The translations under genes were made by a program, and so were the position numbers. DNA of 41,543 bases from JACQPU01 sp039961715 (lineage in GTDB: Bacteria > Bacteroidota > Ignavibacteria > UBA10030), in contig JABRVW010000024.1 of assembly GCA_039961715.1 (NCBI GenBank), forward strand, positions 1 through 41,543. The letters run 5' to 3'. Under the pieces are notes generated by a model that was not told the origin of the DNA, made no database searches, and worked only from the letters and a program-made list of their open reading frames with translations. This document shows, one piece after another, positions 23,565-33,067 of the stretch. Each line of letters starts with the position of its first letter. The first letter of the stretch is position 1.

Positions 23565-24014
23565 ATGTCGTCCTTCAAGGGGAGATACTCATACTCGGTT
23601 GACAACAAGGGACGGGTGGCCCTGCCGGCAAAGTTGCGCAAGAGCGTCTCTCCGGCAGCCAACGATACCTTCATTCTTACGCGAGGATTTGAGCAGTGCC
23701 TTTTCCTGTACCCACAGGACGAATGGATGCGGCTTGAAGAGTCGATCCGCAACCTTTCCCCTTCCAATCCCCAGCACCGGTTCTTTGTGCGAACCCTCCT
23801 TCAGTGGTCCAGCGACTGCCAGCTCGACAGCCAGGCGCGGATTACCTTGCCACAGGACCTGCTCAAGTTTGCAGGAATTGACAACGAGGTGCTCATCCTT
23901 GGCGTCCTCGAACGAATTGAGATCTGGAATCCAAAGGTGTACGAAGAGTACATGAACAACCAGCCGGCGACCTATGAGACGGTGGCCGAAGCCGTGCTGA
24001 AATCGAATGCCTGA
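23565..24014 (+). CDS. mraZ: Transcriptional regulator MraZ
   Basis: This 149-residue AbrB-like DNA-binding protein heads the dcw cluster. The two MraZ half-domains each carry the characteristic turn: DNKGRVALP (13-21) and the more divergent DSQARITLP (88-96). The protein forms a ring that binds the GTGGG repeats found 53-76 bases upstream of its own start. A GGAGG lies 12 bases before the ATG, a rather long spacing. The stop TGA is followed by one codon (GCG) and then the TTG start of rsmH in the same frame. Confidence 0.96.
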   Translation: MSSFKGRYSYSVDNKGRVALPAKLRKSVSPAANDTFILTRGFEQCLFLYPQDEWMRLEESIRNLSPSNPQHRFFVRTLLQWSSDCQLDSQARITLPQDLLKFAGIDNEVLILGVLERIEIWNPKVYEEYMNNQPATYETVAEAVLKSNA

Positions 24015-24017
24015 GCG

Positions 24018-24950
24018 TTGGAGACAAGCCGGTTTCATACACCCGTGCTTCTTGAGGAAGCGCTTGCCCTGCTTGCTCCCGTTCCGGGCGGGACATATGT
24101 GGACGCAACGCTTGGCGGCGGAGGTCACGCCCGCGCCATTCTCGAACGCACGTCTCCTTCCGGAAGGTGCATTGGTTTTGACGTTGACGCCGACGCTCTG
24201 ACCGAAGCATCACGGCGACTGAGCCCCGCCGGCAGCCGCTTCGTTGCCGTTCACGCGAACTTCAGCGCGCTTGAGGCTGAACTTGCGCGGCTGTCTGTTG
24301 AACGCATCGATGGGATACTGTTTGACCTTGGCGTGTCGTCTCACCAGCTTGACGAGCCCTCGAGAGGCTTTTCGTTCCGGTCTGACGAGCCTCTTGACAT
24401 GAGAATGGACCGGCGACGACACTTGGATGCCGCGCAGGTCGTCAATACGTACGACCTGGGGGATCTGGCTGGGATCCTGCGGCGGTTTGGCGAAGAGCGC
24501 CATGCTGGCAGGGTCGCGCGCTCGATCGTTCAGCATCGGGCCCGCCACCGCCTTACAACCACGGGAGAGCTTGCATCCGTGGTAAAACAGGCACTGGGCA
24601 GAGCTGCGGGCATCAAATCGCTCGCACGGGTGTTTCAGGCCATTCGCATTGAAGTCAACAACGAGCTTGAAAGCCTTGCCGGGGCTCTTGAGCAGGCCGT
24701 ACGGCTGACCCGTGGAGGCGGACGGATTGTGGTTATCTCCTATCATTCCCTGGAAGACAGGATCGTCAAGGACGCGTTCCGTGAAGCATCGCGGACAACG
24801 CGCCGCCCTGCAACGGCGTTGCTTCCCGACACGCCGGTCCAGCCACTCGTCAGAATTCTGACCAGAAAGCCCGTGGGGGCGTCGCCGGAGGAAGTGAAGC
24901 TCAACCCCCGCGCACGAAGCGCAAAGATGCGCGCTGTTGAGAGGCTTTGA
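24018..24950 (+). CDS. rsmH: 16S rRNA (cytosine-1402-N4) methyltransferase RsmH
   Basis: This 310-residue SAM-dependent enzyme (older name MraW) methylates N4 of C1402 in 16S rRNA at the P site. It begins METSRFHTPVLLEEAL, the usual start of the family. The SAM motif GGGGH is at 33-37, LFDLGVSSHQLD at 101-112, RGFSF at 116-120 and LDMRMD at 126-131; YHSLEDRIVK is near residue 245. The start codon is TTG at 24018: an in-frame TGA (the mraZ stop) lies six bases upstream and the conserved N-terminus leaves no room for a later start. No Shine-Dalgarno is evident, so it probably depends on ribosomes finishing mraZ. Confidence 0.96.
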   Translation: METSRFHTPVLLEEALALLAPVPGGTYVDATLGGGGHARAILERTSPSGRCIGFDVDADALTEASRRLSPAGSRFVAVHANFSALEAELARLSVERIDGILFDLGVSSHQLDEPSRGFSFRSDEPLDMRMDRRRHLDAAQVVNTYDLGDLAGILRRFGEERHAGRVARSIVQHRARHRLTTTGELASVVKQALGRAAGIKSLARVFQAIRIEVNNELESLAGALEQAVRLTRGGGRIVVISYHSLEDRIVKDAFREASRTTRRPATALLPDTPVQPLVRILTRKPVGASPEEVKLNPRARSAKMRAVERL

Positions 24951-24951
24951 C

Positions 24952-25431
24952 ATGGCAAAACAACGACCCCCGGAAGAGACCCTGGCGATCGATCCGCGCA
25001 CGGATCGGGCGCCGTTATCGATTTACCCCGGCAACATGCCGCTGGGCAAGCCCGTTGAGCCGCCTCGGGAGCCCGAAAGCGCCGATCTGCGTCCGCGTCG
25101 GAACCGGGCGGCTGTGCGCCGCAAGGTCAGCCCGTTCAACATCATGATCATGCTGATCGCTGCGGCCATTGCCATCGTGTTGTACATCAGCAACATCATT
25201 GCCGTGAATCAGCTTCTGCACGACGTGAACGCACTTGAAAACGAACACCGACAGGTGCTGATGGAGCAGGAAATTCTCAGGGCCCGAATCAACCGTCTGG
25301 CCAGCCTTGAGCGGATTCAGGACAAGGCCCTTGAGCTGGGTCTTCAGAATCTGCGGGAACCTCCCGTATGGCTTTCAATTGATCCGGAACGGCTCAGGGC
25401 CGTGGAACGCGAGACCGGGCGAAACGACTGA
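24952..25431 (+). CDS. ftsL: FtsL-like divisome protein
   Basis: This is a 159-residue bitopic protein: a long, Pro/Arg-rich cytoplasmic tail (1-60), one membrane helix (about 62-83), then a leucine-heptad coiled coil (about 84-122) and a short C-terminal segment. This is the layout of FtsL/DivIC family proteins, which recruit and activate FtsW-FtsI with FtsQ/DivIB. Sequence conservation in the family is low, so the name rests on topology and position between rsmH and ftsI. The cytoplasmic tail is longer than in E. coli FtsL. The ATG lies one base after the rsmH stop. Confidence 0.8.
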   Translation: MAKQRPPEETLAIDPRTDRAPLSIYPGNMPLGKPVEPPREPESADLRPRRNRAAVRRKVSPFNIMIMLIAAAIAIVLYISNIIAVNQLLHDVNALENEHRQVLMEQEILRARINRLASLERIQDKALELGLQNLREPPVWLSIDPERLRAVERETGRND

Positions 25432-25434
25432 CCT

Positions 25435-27609
25435 ATGGACCACACCCCCCCTTTTCAGGTGCCGGAAGCAAACGGAAGGAGCGCATCGGCCGGCGCATGG
25501 CGTCTGCTGATGTTAAAGGCTTTCCTGGCTCTGTTCTTTGTCGTGATCGTCGTACGCCTTGTGACCATCCAGATCATCGAGGCCCCAAAGTACCGCGCCA
25601 TCGCCCGTAAGCAATATGAACAGAAGTTCACGCTTCCGGCCGTCCGGGGCAACATCTACGACCGGTCGGGTCACGTTCTCGTTTCCAACACCATGTTTGT
25701 ATCCTTTGCCGCCGATCCAAAAATCGTGGGCGACAAGGACGTGGCTGTGGCCAACGCGTTCGCTCGTGTTTTCAACAAACCCGCTTCGCACTACCTCTCT
25801 CGTCTCCGGACCGATCCTTCCCGCCGTTTTGTCTGGCTTGAGCGCCGGGTGAATCCATCTGTTGCCAGGCGTCTTTCCGCGGCAAGCCTCGAGGGCGTCG
25901 TCATGGTCAACGAGCCGAAACGTCTTTATCACTACGACGAACTTGCTGCTTCCCTCATCGGCTTCACAGACATCGACAACAACGGCATTGCCGGGATGGA
26001 GCTTGTATGCGACGAGGATCTCCGCGGCACTGCAGGTTCCGTCGTCATGCAGCGCGACGGCCTGGGTCGCACGCGTCCATCCGCGGATTACCCCACGGTG
26101 GAACCTGTCGATGGCCATGATGTTCGCCTGACCATCGACCTGTCCTATCAGGCCATCCTCGAAGAGGAACTCAAAACCGGCGTCACCCTCAATAAAGCGG
26201 ATGGCGGGCTGGCGGTGATGCTGGATCCGAAGACCGGCGAGATTCTTGCCCTGGCAACGGTGCCTTCCATCAATCCCAACACCCCGGAATCGTACGAATC
26301 GGGCACGGCCAGAAACAGGGTGGTCACCGACATGTTTGAGCCCGGCTCGATTTTCAAGATCGTCACGGCCGCCGCGGCCTACGAACACGATGTCATCTCA
26401 CCCGAAAAACGGTTTGATGCAGAGAACGGTCTCTACAAAGTGGTGATGCGCGGGAAGGTCGTTCGCCTGATCCGTGATACGCACGAGCATGAAAGCCTCA
26501 CCTTCCGCGAAGGCCTGGAGCAATCCAGCAACATCGTCATGGCAAAGGCTGTCGAGCTCATTGGTCCCGAACGCTTCTATCGTCAGGCCCGCGATTTCGG
26601 ATTCGGAATCCCAACCGGTGTCGAGCTTCCCGGAGAAGTGAGGGGGCGGCTGAAAAAGCCTCATGAATGGTCGGGCATTACGATGCAGACTATGGCATAC
26701 GGCTACGAAGTCGCCGTCACCCCTCTTCAGATTGCCGCCGCCTACGCCGCGATCGCGAACGGCGGGGTGTTGATGAAGCCGTACGTTGTGCGTCAGATTC
26801 TTGCCAAAGATGGCGGCGTCATTCGCGAGAACCGGCCGCAAAAGATTCGTCGCGTGGTATCGGAGGAAACAGCGGCAAGGCTGACCGAGGCTTTTGAGGG
26901 TGCTGTGGAGCGCGGCACGGCGCAGGAGGTTCGCATCGCCGGGGTACGGGTCGCAGGAAAAACGGGAACCGCCCGACGCATCGTGGACGGCAAGTACGCC
27001 CAAGGAAGTTACACGGCCTCCTTCGTCGGATACTTCCCGGTGGAAGACCCGCAGGTAGTCTGCCTGGTCATGATGGAGAACCCCCGGGCTCACGGATACT
27101 ATGGCGGCGTAACGAGCGGACCGATTTTCCGAGCCGTCGCAGAACGCGTCCTCCAGACCTCATCGCGATTTCAGCGGACATCGCCGGAGGACAGACCATC
27201 GGACGACGCGAAACCCGTCATTGTTCCCGATGTCCGGACGGTTACGCTCACGGTGGCCGAACGCATTTTGCGCGGGCAGGGACTTCAGGCCGAAGTATTT
27301 GGACGAGGGAGGTTTGTCATCAAGCAGTCACCACAGCCGGGTTCGCGCATGATGCATGGAGCTTCCGTCAAGCTGGTGGTGCGCGATGAGCCGCCGGTCG
27401 AAGGTGATCGCGTGACGGTGCCGGACGTGCGCGGCCTCAGCGTGCGGAGGGCAGTAAACAGGCTCGTGCTCGACGAATTCGACGTCATCCTGGAGGGATC
27501 CGGCATGGTGGTTCGCCAAACCCCCCCGCCCGGACAGAGGGCGGTCTCGGGATCAACCGTTCGCCTGTCATGCGAGCCGCGCGAGATTGTTTCCGCCACG
27601 CTCTATTGA
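25435..27609 (+). CDS. ftsI: Division transpeptidase FtsI/PBP3 with two PASTA domains
   Basis: This is a 724-residue class B PBP for septal crosslinking. It has a membrane anchor at about 23-45, a pedestal domain from RGNIYDR (71-77), and a transpeptidase domain with S305-I-F-K308, S364-S-N366 and K509-T-G-T512. Two C-terminal PASTA repeats (about 595-651 and 659-715) each start VPDVR and contain the P-x-P-G turn. PASTA domains bind muropeptides or stabilise the enzyme; they are common in Gram-positive PBP2x and also occur in Bacteroidota FtsI. The ATG lies three bases after ftsL. The partner glycosyltransferase FtsW is encoded downstream. Confidence 0.95.
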   Translation: MDHTPPFQVPEANGRSASAGAWRLLMLKAFLALFFVVIVVRLVTIQIIEAPKYRAIARKQYEQKFTLPAVRGNIYDRSGHVLVSNTMFVSFAADPKIVGDKDVAVANAFARVFNKPASHYLSRLRTDPSRRFVWLERRVNPSVARRLSAASLEGVVMVNEPKRLYHYDELAASLIGFTDIDNNGIAGMELVCDEDLRGTAGSVVMQRDGLGRTRPSADYPTVEPVDGHDVRLTIDLSYQAILEEELKTGVTLNKADGGLAVMLDPKTGEILALATVPSINPNTPESYESGTARNRVVTDMFEPGSIFKIVTAAAAYEHDVISPEKRFDAENGLYKVVMRGKVVRLIRDTHEHESLTFREGLEQSSNIVMAKAVELIGPERFYRQARDFGFGIPTGVELPGEVRGRLKKPHEWSGITMQTMAYGYEVAVTPLQIAAAYAAIANGGVLMKPYVVRQILAKDGGVIRENRPQKIRRVVSEETAARLTEAFEGAVERGTAQEVRIAGVRVAGKTGTARRIVDGKYAQGSYTASFVGYFPVEDPQVVCLVMMENPRAHGYYGGVTSGPIFRAVAERVLQTSSRFQRTSPEDRPSDDAKPVIVPDVRTVTLTVAERILRGQGLQAEVFGRGRFVIKQSPQPGSRMMHGASVKLVVRDEPPVEGDRVTVPDVRGLSVRRAVNRLVLDEFDVILEGSGMVVRQTPPPGQRAVSGSTVRLSCEPREIVSATLY

Positions 27610-27646
27610 AGCACCAGGCCGGAGAGAGGGCGAGGAGTACAGAGAT

Positions 27647-29155
27647 ATGAAGCTGTCGCCACTGCTTGCGGGAATTCCGGTCACCAAAATGTTTCAAACC
27701 ATGTTCGGCCGCATGGTCGTGACTCACGATGTTGAAGTGCATGGAATCCAGTACGATTCCAGGCTGGTGGAAAAGGGGGATTGTTTTGTGGCCATCGCGG
27801 GACAGGGAACGGACGGCCATCGCTATCTGCAGGATGCAATTTCGCGCGGGGCCGCGGTCGTGGTGGTGCAGAATGACAACGCCATTCCGGACTCCCTCTG
27901 CATGCACCATGGCGTGATCAAGATTGTTGTCGGCAACACGCGGACGGCTCTTGCGATGCTGTCGGCAAACTTCTATGACCACCCATCGAAGAAGCTTACG
28001 ATGATCGGCGTCACGGGCACAAACGGAAAAACCACAACAACGCATCTGATTAAGTCCATGCTGGAAGCTTCCGGCCGCAAAACGGGGCTGATCGGGACAA
28101 TCGGCCATCAGATCTCTGACCGCTCCATGCCTGCAACACACACGACCCCGGAGTCGCTCGAGCTGAACAAGCTTCTCGCTCAAATGGTGAACGAGGGATG
28201 CACGGCGGTGTCCATGGAGGTATCTTCACACGCCCTGCATCAGTCTCGCGTGCATGGCATCCGCTTTGCCGCTGCGGTCTTCACCAATCTTACGCAGGAC
28301 CATCTGGATTATCACAAAACCATGGAGGAGTACTTCGCGGCAAAACAGATCCTCTTTGAGACCCTTGATCCATCCGCCATAACGGTGACAAACAGGGATG
28401 ATGATTGGGGGAGAAAGATCTTTGCCAACGCGCGAACAAAGACCCTGTCCTATGGATATGATGCAGAAGCAGATGTTCGCGTTGCAGCCGCGAACCTTTC
28501 GCTCAGCGGAACGATGCTGAACATTGAATATCGGGGCACGACTTCCACGATTCAGTCGCCGTTGGTCGGGAAGTTCAACGTGTACAACCTGCTTGCCGCG
28601 TATGCGGCGGGTGTGGGGCTCGGGATCGCGCCGGATCGGATCACACAGGGTCTTGAACAAATCTCAGCCGTCAAAGGCAGGTTTGAGCGAATTTCCTCGC
28701 CACGCGGCTGGACCGCCATTATTGATTATGCCCACACGCCGGACGCGCTCGAAAAATGTCTGCGTGCGATCCATGAGGTTCTGCCAAGGGAACAGCGCGG
28801 CTCGATCTTTGCAGTCTTTGGGGCCGGCGGCGACCGGGACGCAACAAAACGGCCCCTCATGGGATCGGTGGCTGCAGAGCTTGCCGATCTTTGCATCGTC
28901 ACTTCGGACAACCCGCGAACCGAAGATCCCGGGAAAATCATTGACGACATTCTGAAAGGCATGGGGGACCGGAACCGGGTTGTCGTTCAGCCCGACCGCC
29001 GCGAGGCGATACGAACAGCCCTTTCACAGGCCAAAGCCGGCGATGTGGTTCTCATTGCGGGCAAAGGGCATGAGGAGTATCAGATCATTGGCACAACCAG
29101 GATTCATTTCAGCGACCATGAAGTCGTTCGAGAATTCATAGAATCGTACTCGTGA
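27647..29155 (+). CDS. murE: UDP-MurNAc-L-Ala-D-Glu:meso-diaminopimelate ligase MurE
   Basis: This 502-residue ATP-dependent Mur ligase adds the third amino acid of the stem peptide. The three-domain layout is clear: a UDP-binding N-domain, the ATP loop GTNGKTT (124-130), and a C-terminal domain with GAGGDRDATKR and the D421-N-P-R424 motif that selects meso-diaminopimelate instead of lysine. The ATG at 27647 is chosen because the family N-terminus begins there; the frame itself stays open back into the ftsI end. It is 37 bases after ftsI. Its stop overlaps murF as GTGA. Confidence 0.96.
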   Translation: MKLSPLLAGIPVTKMFQTMFGRMVVTHDVEVHGIQYDSRLVEKGDCFVAIAGQGTDGHRYLQDAISRGAAVVVVQNDNAIPDSLCMHHGVIKIVVGNTRTALAMLSANFYDHPSKKLTMIGVTGTNGKTTTTHLIKSMLEASGRKTGLIGTIGHQISDRSMPATHTTPESLELNKLLAQMVNEGCTAVSMEVSSHALHQSRVHGIRFAAAVFTNLTQDHLDYHKTMEEYFAAKQILFETLDPSAITVTNRDDDWGRKIFANARTKTLSYGYDAEADVRVAAANLSLSGTMLNIEYRGTTSTIQSPLVGKFNVYNLLAAYAAGVGLGIAPDRITQGLEQISAVKGRFERISSPRGWTAIIDYAHTPDALEKCLRAIHEVLPREQRGSIFAVFGAGGDRDATKRPLMGSVAAELADLCIVTSDNPRTEDPGKIIDDILKGMGDRNRVVVQPDRREAIRTALSQAKAGDVVLIAGKGHEEYQIIGTTRIHFSDHEVVREFIESYS

Positions 29156-30567
29156 ACCTGAGGGCATCGGACATACTGAAAGTCAGACACCTCAAAGCCA
29201 TCGATTTTGACGTTCGCTCACGTCTCTCCGTGACGGGTGTTTCAATCGATTCGCGGACTGTGAGACGCGGGGACTTGTTCGTTGCCCTCAAGGGCGAACG
29301 GGTTGACGGTCATGATTTCATTACAAAGGCTGTTTCCGCAGGAGCGGCCGCAATCCTGCTTGAACGGCGCTGGGCTCAGGCCAACGAGGCTCTCCTCCTC
29401 AGCCTGCCGGTGCCCCGGATCATCGTTGAAAACTCCGTCAAGGGCCTTGGAGAGCTCGCCCGGATTTACCGCGGGATCTTCACGATCCCGGTCCTGGCTG
29501 TTGCAGGGAGCAACGGAAAGACCACGACGAAAGACATGATCGCCGGGGTCCTCTCTGCAAAATATAACGTTCTGGCAACCGAGGGGAACCTGAACAACCA
29601 TATCGGCGTTCCGCTGACTCTTTTCCGCCTCAGGAATCGCCACGAAGCGGCGGTGGTGGAAATCGGGACAAACCATCCGGGAGAGATCGCGTATCTGTGC
29701 GAAATCCTGCTTCCCACACACGGTCTGATCACAAACATTGGCCGCGAACACCTTGAGTTCTTCCGGACACTGGCAGGCGTGGCCAAGGCGGAGGGTGAAC
29801 TGTTTGACTGGTTGCAGACCTACCGCGCCAGGACGGGGAAGATCTTTCTGAACGGCGACGATCCGTTCCTTGCCCGTCGACGGCGTAAACTCCGCAATCC
29901 GTTTGTGTATGGATTCAAAGTGGCGCGTCCAACTGTCCGCGGTTCTTCGCTGAAGCTCTCGTCAAAGGCGTGCGCGTCGTTTTCGGTCTCCGGCCAACGT
30001 CGCTCCCCTTTCACAATCACGCTCACGACACCCGGCCTCCATGCGGCCTACAACGCGCTTGCCGCGGCCGCGGTGGGCATCGCAATGAGGGTTCCCGCAA
30101 CCGGTATCCAGCGATCGCTTCAGCAATTCCGCCCGAGTGGGAAGCGCTCCGAGGTGCTTCACGTGAACAACGTGACGATTCTGAACGATACGTATAATTC
30201 CAATCCGGACTCCGCGCGCGCCGCGCTCAGCACGCTCGCCTCAATGCAGACCGCTGGCAAGCGGATCGCAGTGCTCGCGGACATGCTGGAGCTCGGTGAC
30301 GCAGCCGAAAAGCTCCATCAGGAAATCGGTCGTGCAACCACCCGGCTTGGCATTCAGTATCTGCTGACCTTCGGCCCGCTGAGCAAGGCAACGTATGATG
30401 CCTCGTCTGCACCGCACAAGATCCACTATGAACACAAGAATGTGTTGGCTGAATACCTGAGCGAGCTTGTTGCCGAGGGAGATGTTGTCCTTGTGAAGGG
30501 ATCGCGGGGCATGAAGATGGAGGATGTTGTGACGTTCCTGAAAGAACGGCTTACGAGGGCCGCCTGA
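29152..30567 (+). CDS. murF: UDP-MurNAc-tripeptide:D-Ala-D-Ala ligase MurF
   Basis: This 471-residue Mur ligase adds D-Ala-D-Ala to finish the UDP-MurNAc-pentapeptide. The ATP loop GSNGKTT lies at 119-125, TEGNLNNHIGVPLTL and the NHPGEI segment follow, and LNDTYNSNPDS marks the C-terminal domain. The start is GTG at 29152, overlapping the murE stop as GTGA. In many Bacteroidota murF lies outside the dcw cluster; here it is in the place known from E. coli and Chlorobi. The D-Ala-D-Ala synthetase gene (ddl) is not in the window. Confidence 0.95.
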   Translation: MNLRASDILKVRHLKAIDFDVRSRLSVTGVSIDSRTVRRGDLFVALKGERVDGHDFITKAVSAGAAAILLERRWAQANEALLLSLPVPRIIVENSVKGLGELARIYRGIFTIPVLAVAGSNGKTTTKDMIAGVLSAKYNVLATEGNLNNHIGVPLTLFRLRNRHEAAVVEIGTNHPGEIAYLCEILLPTHGLITNIGREHLEFFRTLAGVAKAEGELFDWLQTYRARTGKIFLNGDDPFLARRRRKLRNPFVYGFKVARPTVRGSSLKLSSKACASFSVSGQRRSPFTITLTTPGLHAAYNALAAAAVGIAMRVPATGIQRSLQQFRPSGKRSEVLHVNNVTILNDTYNSNPDSARAALSTLASMQTAGKRIAVLADMLELGDAAEKLHQEIGRATTRLGIQYLLTFGPLSKATYDASSAPHKIHYEHKNVLAEYLSELVAEGDVVLVKGSRGMKMEDVVTFLKERLTRAA

Positions 30568-30569
30568 CC

Positions 30570-31694
30570 ATGCTGTATTACGCGTTCACCTATCTCGACC
30601 GGCTGTATGACATCCCCGGTTTTGGGCTGTTCCGGTTCATCACGTTCCGCGCCGGAGCGGCGGCAGTGACGGCGCTGATCATCGCTTTCTGGCTCGGTCC
30701 AAAGGTCATCCGCAAGCTGCGGGAACTGCAAATCGGCGAGGCCGCAAAAACCGAGGCACCCAAGACGCACCTGACGAAGGCGGGGACACCAACGATGGGC
30801 GGACTCATCGTCCTTGCATCGATCCTGTTCCCCACCCTCCTCTGGGCCGACATCAGGAACATGTACGTCATTCTGATCCTCTTTGTCACGGCGGCTTTGG
30901 GCGCAGTAGGCTTTCTGGACGACTATCTGAAGGTCGTGAAGAAGAAGCCAAAAGGCCTCATTGGCCGCTACAAGATCGTCGGACAGGTGACGGTCGGCCT
31001 TGTGGTCGGAGGCATCATTTACTTTGCCCCGCAATGGATTGACCCGGATCTCTGGAAACTGAAGTCCAGCACCACAATACCGTTTTTGAAGAATCTGGAG
31101 CTTGACCTCGGATGGTTGTACATCCCTGTTGTCGTCTTCATCATTACGGCAACGTCAAACGCCGTCAATCTCACGGACGGTCTGGACGGCCTGGCGATTG
31201 GAACGGTTGGTATCGTTGGAACGACGCTTGCCGTGATCGCGTATGTTTCGGGGCATGCGGAGTTGAGCCAGTACCTGACCATCCCGTTCCTGCGCGGAAA
31301 CGGGGAACTTGCAATCTACTGTGCGGCCCTTGGCGGCGCGGCCCTCGGCTTCCTCTGGTTCAACTCGTACCCCGCCCAGGTGTTCATGGGTGACACGGGA
31401 TCGCTCGCGCTCGGCGGCGCCATAGGCGCGATGTGCGTGCTGATCAAGAAAGAGCTGCTGCTCCCCACGCTCGGAGGAATTTTCCTGATCGAAACGCTTT
31501 CCGTGATTCTCCAGCGTGGATACTTCAAATACACGAAGAAGAAATACGGGGAAGGCCGGCGGATTTTCCGGATGGCTCCTCTCCATCATCATTTTGAATT
31601 GCTCGGATGGCCCGAACCGAAGATTGTCACGCGCTTCTACATCATGGCCATCCTTCTGATGATTCTCAGTCTGGCAACCTTCAAGGTTCGCTGA
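30570..31694 (+). CDS. mraY: Phospho-MurNAc-pentapeptide transferase MraY
   Basis: This 374-residue inner-membrane enzyme moves phospho-MurNAc-pentapeptide to undecaprenyl phosphate, giving lipid I. Conserved cytoplasmic-loop motifs are KAGTPTMGG, FLDDYLKV with KGLIGRYKI, NLTDGLDGLAIG, FMGDTGSLALGG and APLHHHFELLGW. The acidic residues of DDYLK, TDGLDG and GDTGS form the active site. About ten membrane helices can be drawn and the length is typical of the FCB group. It starts two bases after murF. Confidence 0.97.
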   Translation: MLYYAFTYLDRLYDIPGFGLFRFITFRAGAAAVTALIIAFWLGPKVIRKLRELQIGEAAKTEAPKTHLTKAGTPTMGGLIVLASILFPTLLWADIRNMYVILILFVTAALGAVGFLDDYLKVVKKKPKGLIGRYKIVGQVTVGLVVGGIIYFAPQWIDPDLWKLKSSTTIPFLKNLELDLGWLYIPVVVFIITATSNAVNLTDGLDGLAIGTVGIVGTTLAVIAYVSGHAELSQYLTIPFLRGNGELAIYCAALGGAALGFLWFNSYPAQVFMGDTGSLALGGAIGAMCVLIKKELLLPTLGGIFLIETLSVILQRGYFKYTKKKYGEGRRIFRMAPLHHHFELLGWPEPKIVTRFYIMAILLMILSLATFKVR

Positions 31695-31705
31695 CGGGAC
31701 GTGTT

Positions 31706-33067
31706 GTGACAGCCCAATTGCAGGATATGCGGGGAATGCGTTGCAGCGTGCTTGGCGCCGCACGCAGTGGAATCGCGGTCGCAAAGCTCCTCCGGTCGAA
31801 GGGAGCCGCGGTGTTTGTAAGCGACCAACGGCCGCTGGAGCAACTCGATGAGGAGGCGCTGAGCCTTCGTTCCCTGGGAATCGGGCTCGAGGGCGGAGGC
31901 CACTCGGACCGCGTTCTGGAGTGTTCTCTGATGGTCCTGAGCCCCGGTGTGCCCGGCGACATTCCTTTCGTGCAGGAAGCCGGACGTCGAGGAATACGTG
32001 TTCTCAGTGAGCTGGAAGTCGCCAGCTGGTTTTGCCGCTCGCCAATTGTTGCCGTGACCGGCAGCAACGGAAAGACAACCACGACCACCCTTATCGGGAG
32101 GATCCTGGGCGATGCAAAAAAGAAACATGTGGTTGCGGGTAATATTGGAACGGCATTCTCATCGGTCGTTCTGGACATGGCTGAAGAGGACATTGTGGTT
32201 CTGGAAGTGAGCAGTTTCCAGCTCGACCATTGCGAGAGTTTCCGGCCGAAGGTGTCGGTGATTCTCAATGTCACCGAGGATCACATGGACCGGTACCGGC
32301 ATTCGATGGAACTCTACGCGGCATCCAAGGCAAGGATTTTCATGAATCAGTCGGATGACGATACGTTTGTGTACTGTGCCGATGATCCATGGACGGTCAG
32401 GATCGCTGCACAGGCCAAATGCCGGCGCCTCTCCTTCAGCACCGACACAACGCTTCAGGAAGGCGCATGGACGGAAAATGGCATTCTCATGCTTGGTGAT
32501 CAGGACGGGCCAAAGCCGGTCATTCCGCTGGACCAGATGACGATCCGGGGAATTCACAATGCCCGGAACGCCATGGCCGCCGTGCTGGTCGGATCGCTGT
32601 TTGGCGTCAGCATTGCCTCAATGCGGGCAACGCTTCGGAATTTCAAGGGAGTTGAGCACCGGCTCGAGTTTGTTCGCGAGCACAACGGCGTTCGGTACTA
32701 TAACGACTCCAAGGCGACCAATGTCGATGCGGTCCGTTATGCAATCCAGGCATTTTCGAATCCGATCATTCTGATTCTGGGAGGAAGGGACAAAGGAAAC
32801 GACTATACGGTCATTCAGGATCTTGTACGCAAGCATGTGAAGGCTATTCTGGCAATCGGTGAGTCGGCGCAAAAGGTCGAGAATGCCTTTCGTGGCATCG
32901 TTCCTCTCCACCGCGCATCCTCCATGGAGGAAGCAGTCCGTCTTTCCGCACAAGTGGGCCGCGCAGGCGACGTGGTTCTGCTTTCGCCGGCCTGCGCGTC
33001 GTTCGACTGGTTCAAGAATTACGAGCACCGCGGGAAGGTATTCAAGGATCTGGTGAATCATCTGTGA
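31706..33067 (+). CDS. murD: UDP-MurNAc-L-Ala:D-glutamate ligase MurD
   Basis: This 453-residue Mur ligase adds D-Glu as the second residue of the stem peptide. It has the N-terminal Rossmann-like SVLGAARSGIAVAK (14-27), the ATP loop GSNGKTTTTT (119-128), and a C-domain with YNDSKATNVDA and LGGRDKGNDY. The frame continues upstream inside mraY. Start options are GTG at 31706 and ATG at 31727 or 31736. The GTG is preferred because it gives a normal N-terminal length and starts 11 bases after the mraY stop. Its stop overlaps ftsW as GTGA. Confidence 0.94.
   Translation: MTAQLQDMRGMRCSVLGAARSGIAVAKLLRSKGAAVFVSDQRPLEQLDEEALSLRSLGIGLEGGGHSDRVLECSLMVLSPGVPGDIPFVQEAGRRGIRVLSELEVASWFCRSPIVAVTGSNGKTTTTTLIGRILGDAKKKHVVAGNIGTAFSSVVLDMAEEDIVVLEVSSFQLDHCESFRPKVSVILNVTEDHMDRYRHSMELYAASKARIFMNQSDDDTFVYCADDPWTVRIAAQAKCRRLSFSTDTTLQEGAWTENGILMLGDQDGPKPVIPLDQMTIRGIHNARNAMAAVLVGSLFGVSIASMRATLRNFKGVEHRLEFVREHNGVRYYNDSKATNVDAVRYAIQAFSNPIILILGGRDKGNDYTVIQDLVRKHVKAILAIGESAQKVENAFRGIVPLHRASSMEEAVRLSAQVGRAGDVVLLSPACASFDWFKNYEHRGKVFKDLVNHL

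Noticed and set aside
25513..26388. Open frame of 291 codons on the minus strand opposite ftsI
   Set aside because: It is antisense to the ftsI pedestal and transpeptidase region, with no family resemblance.
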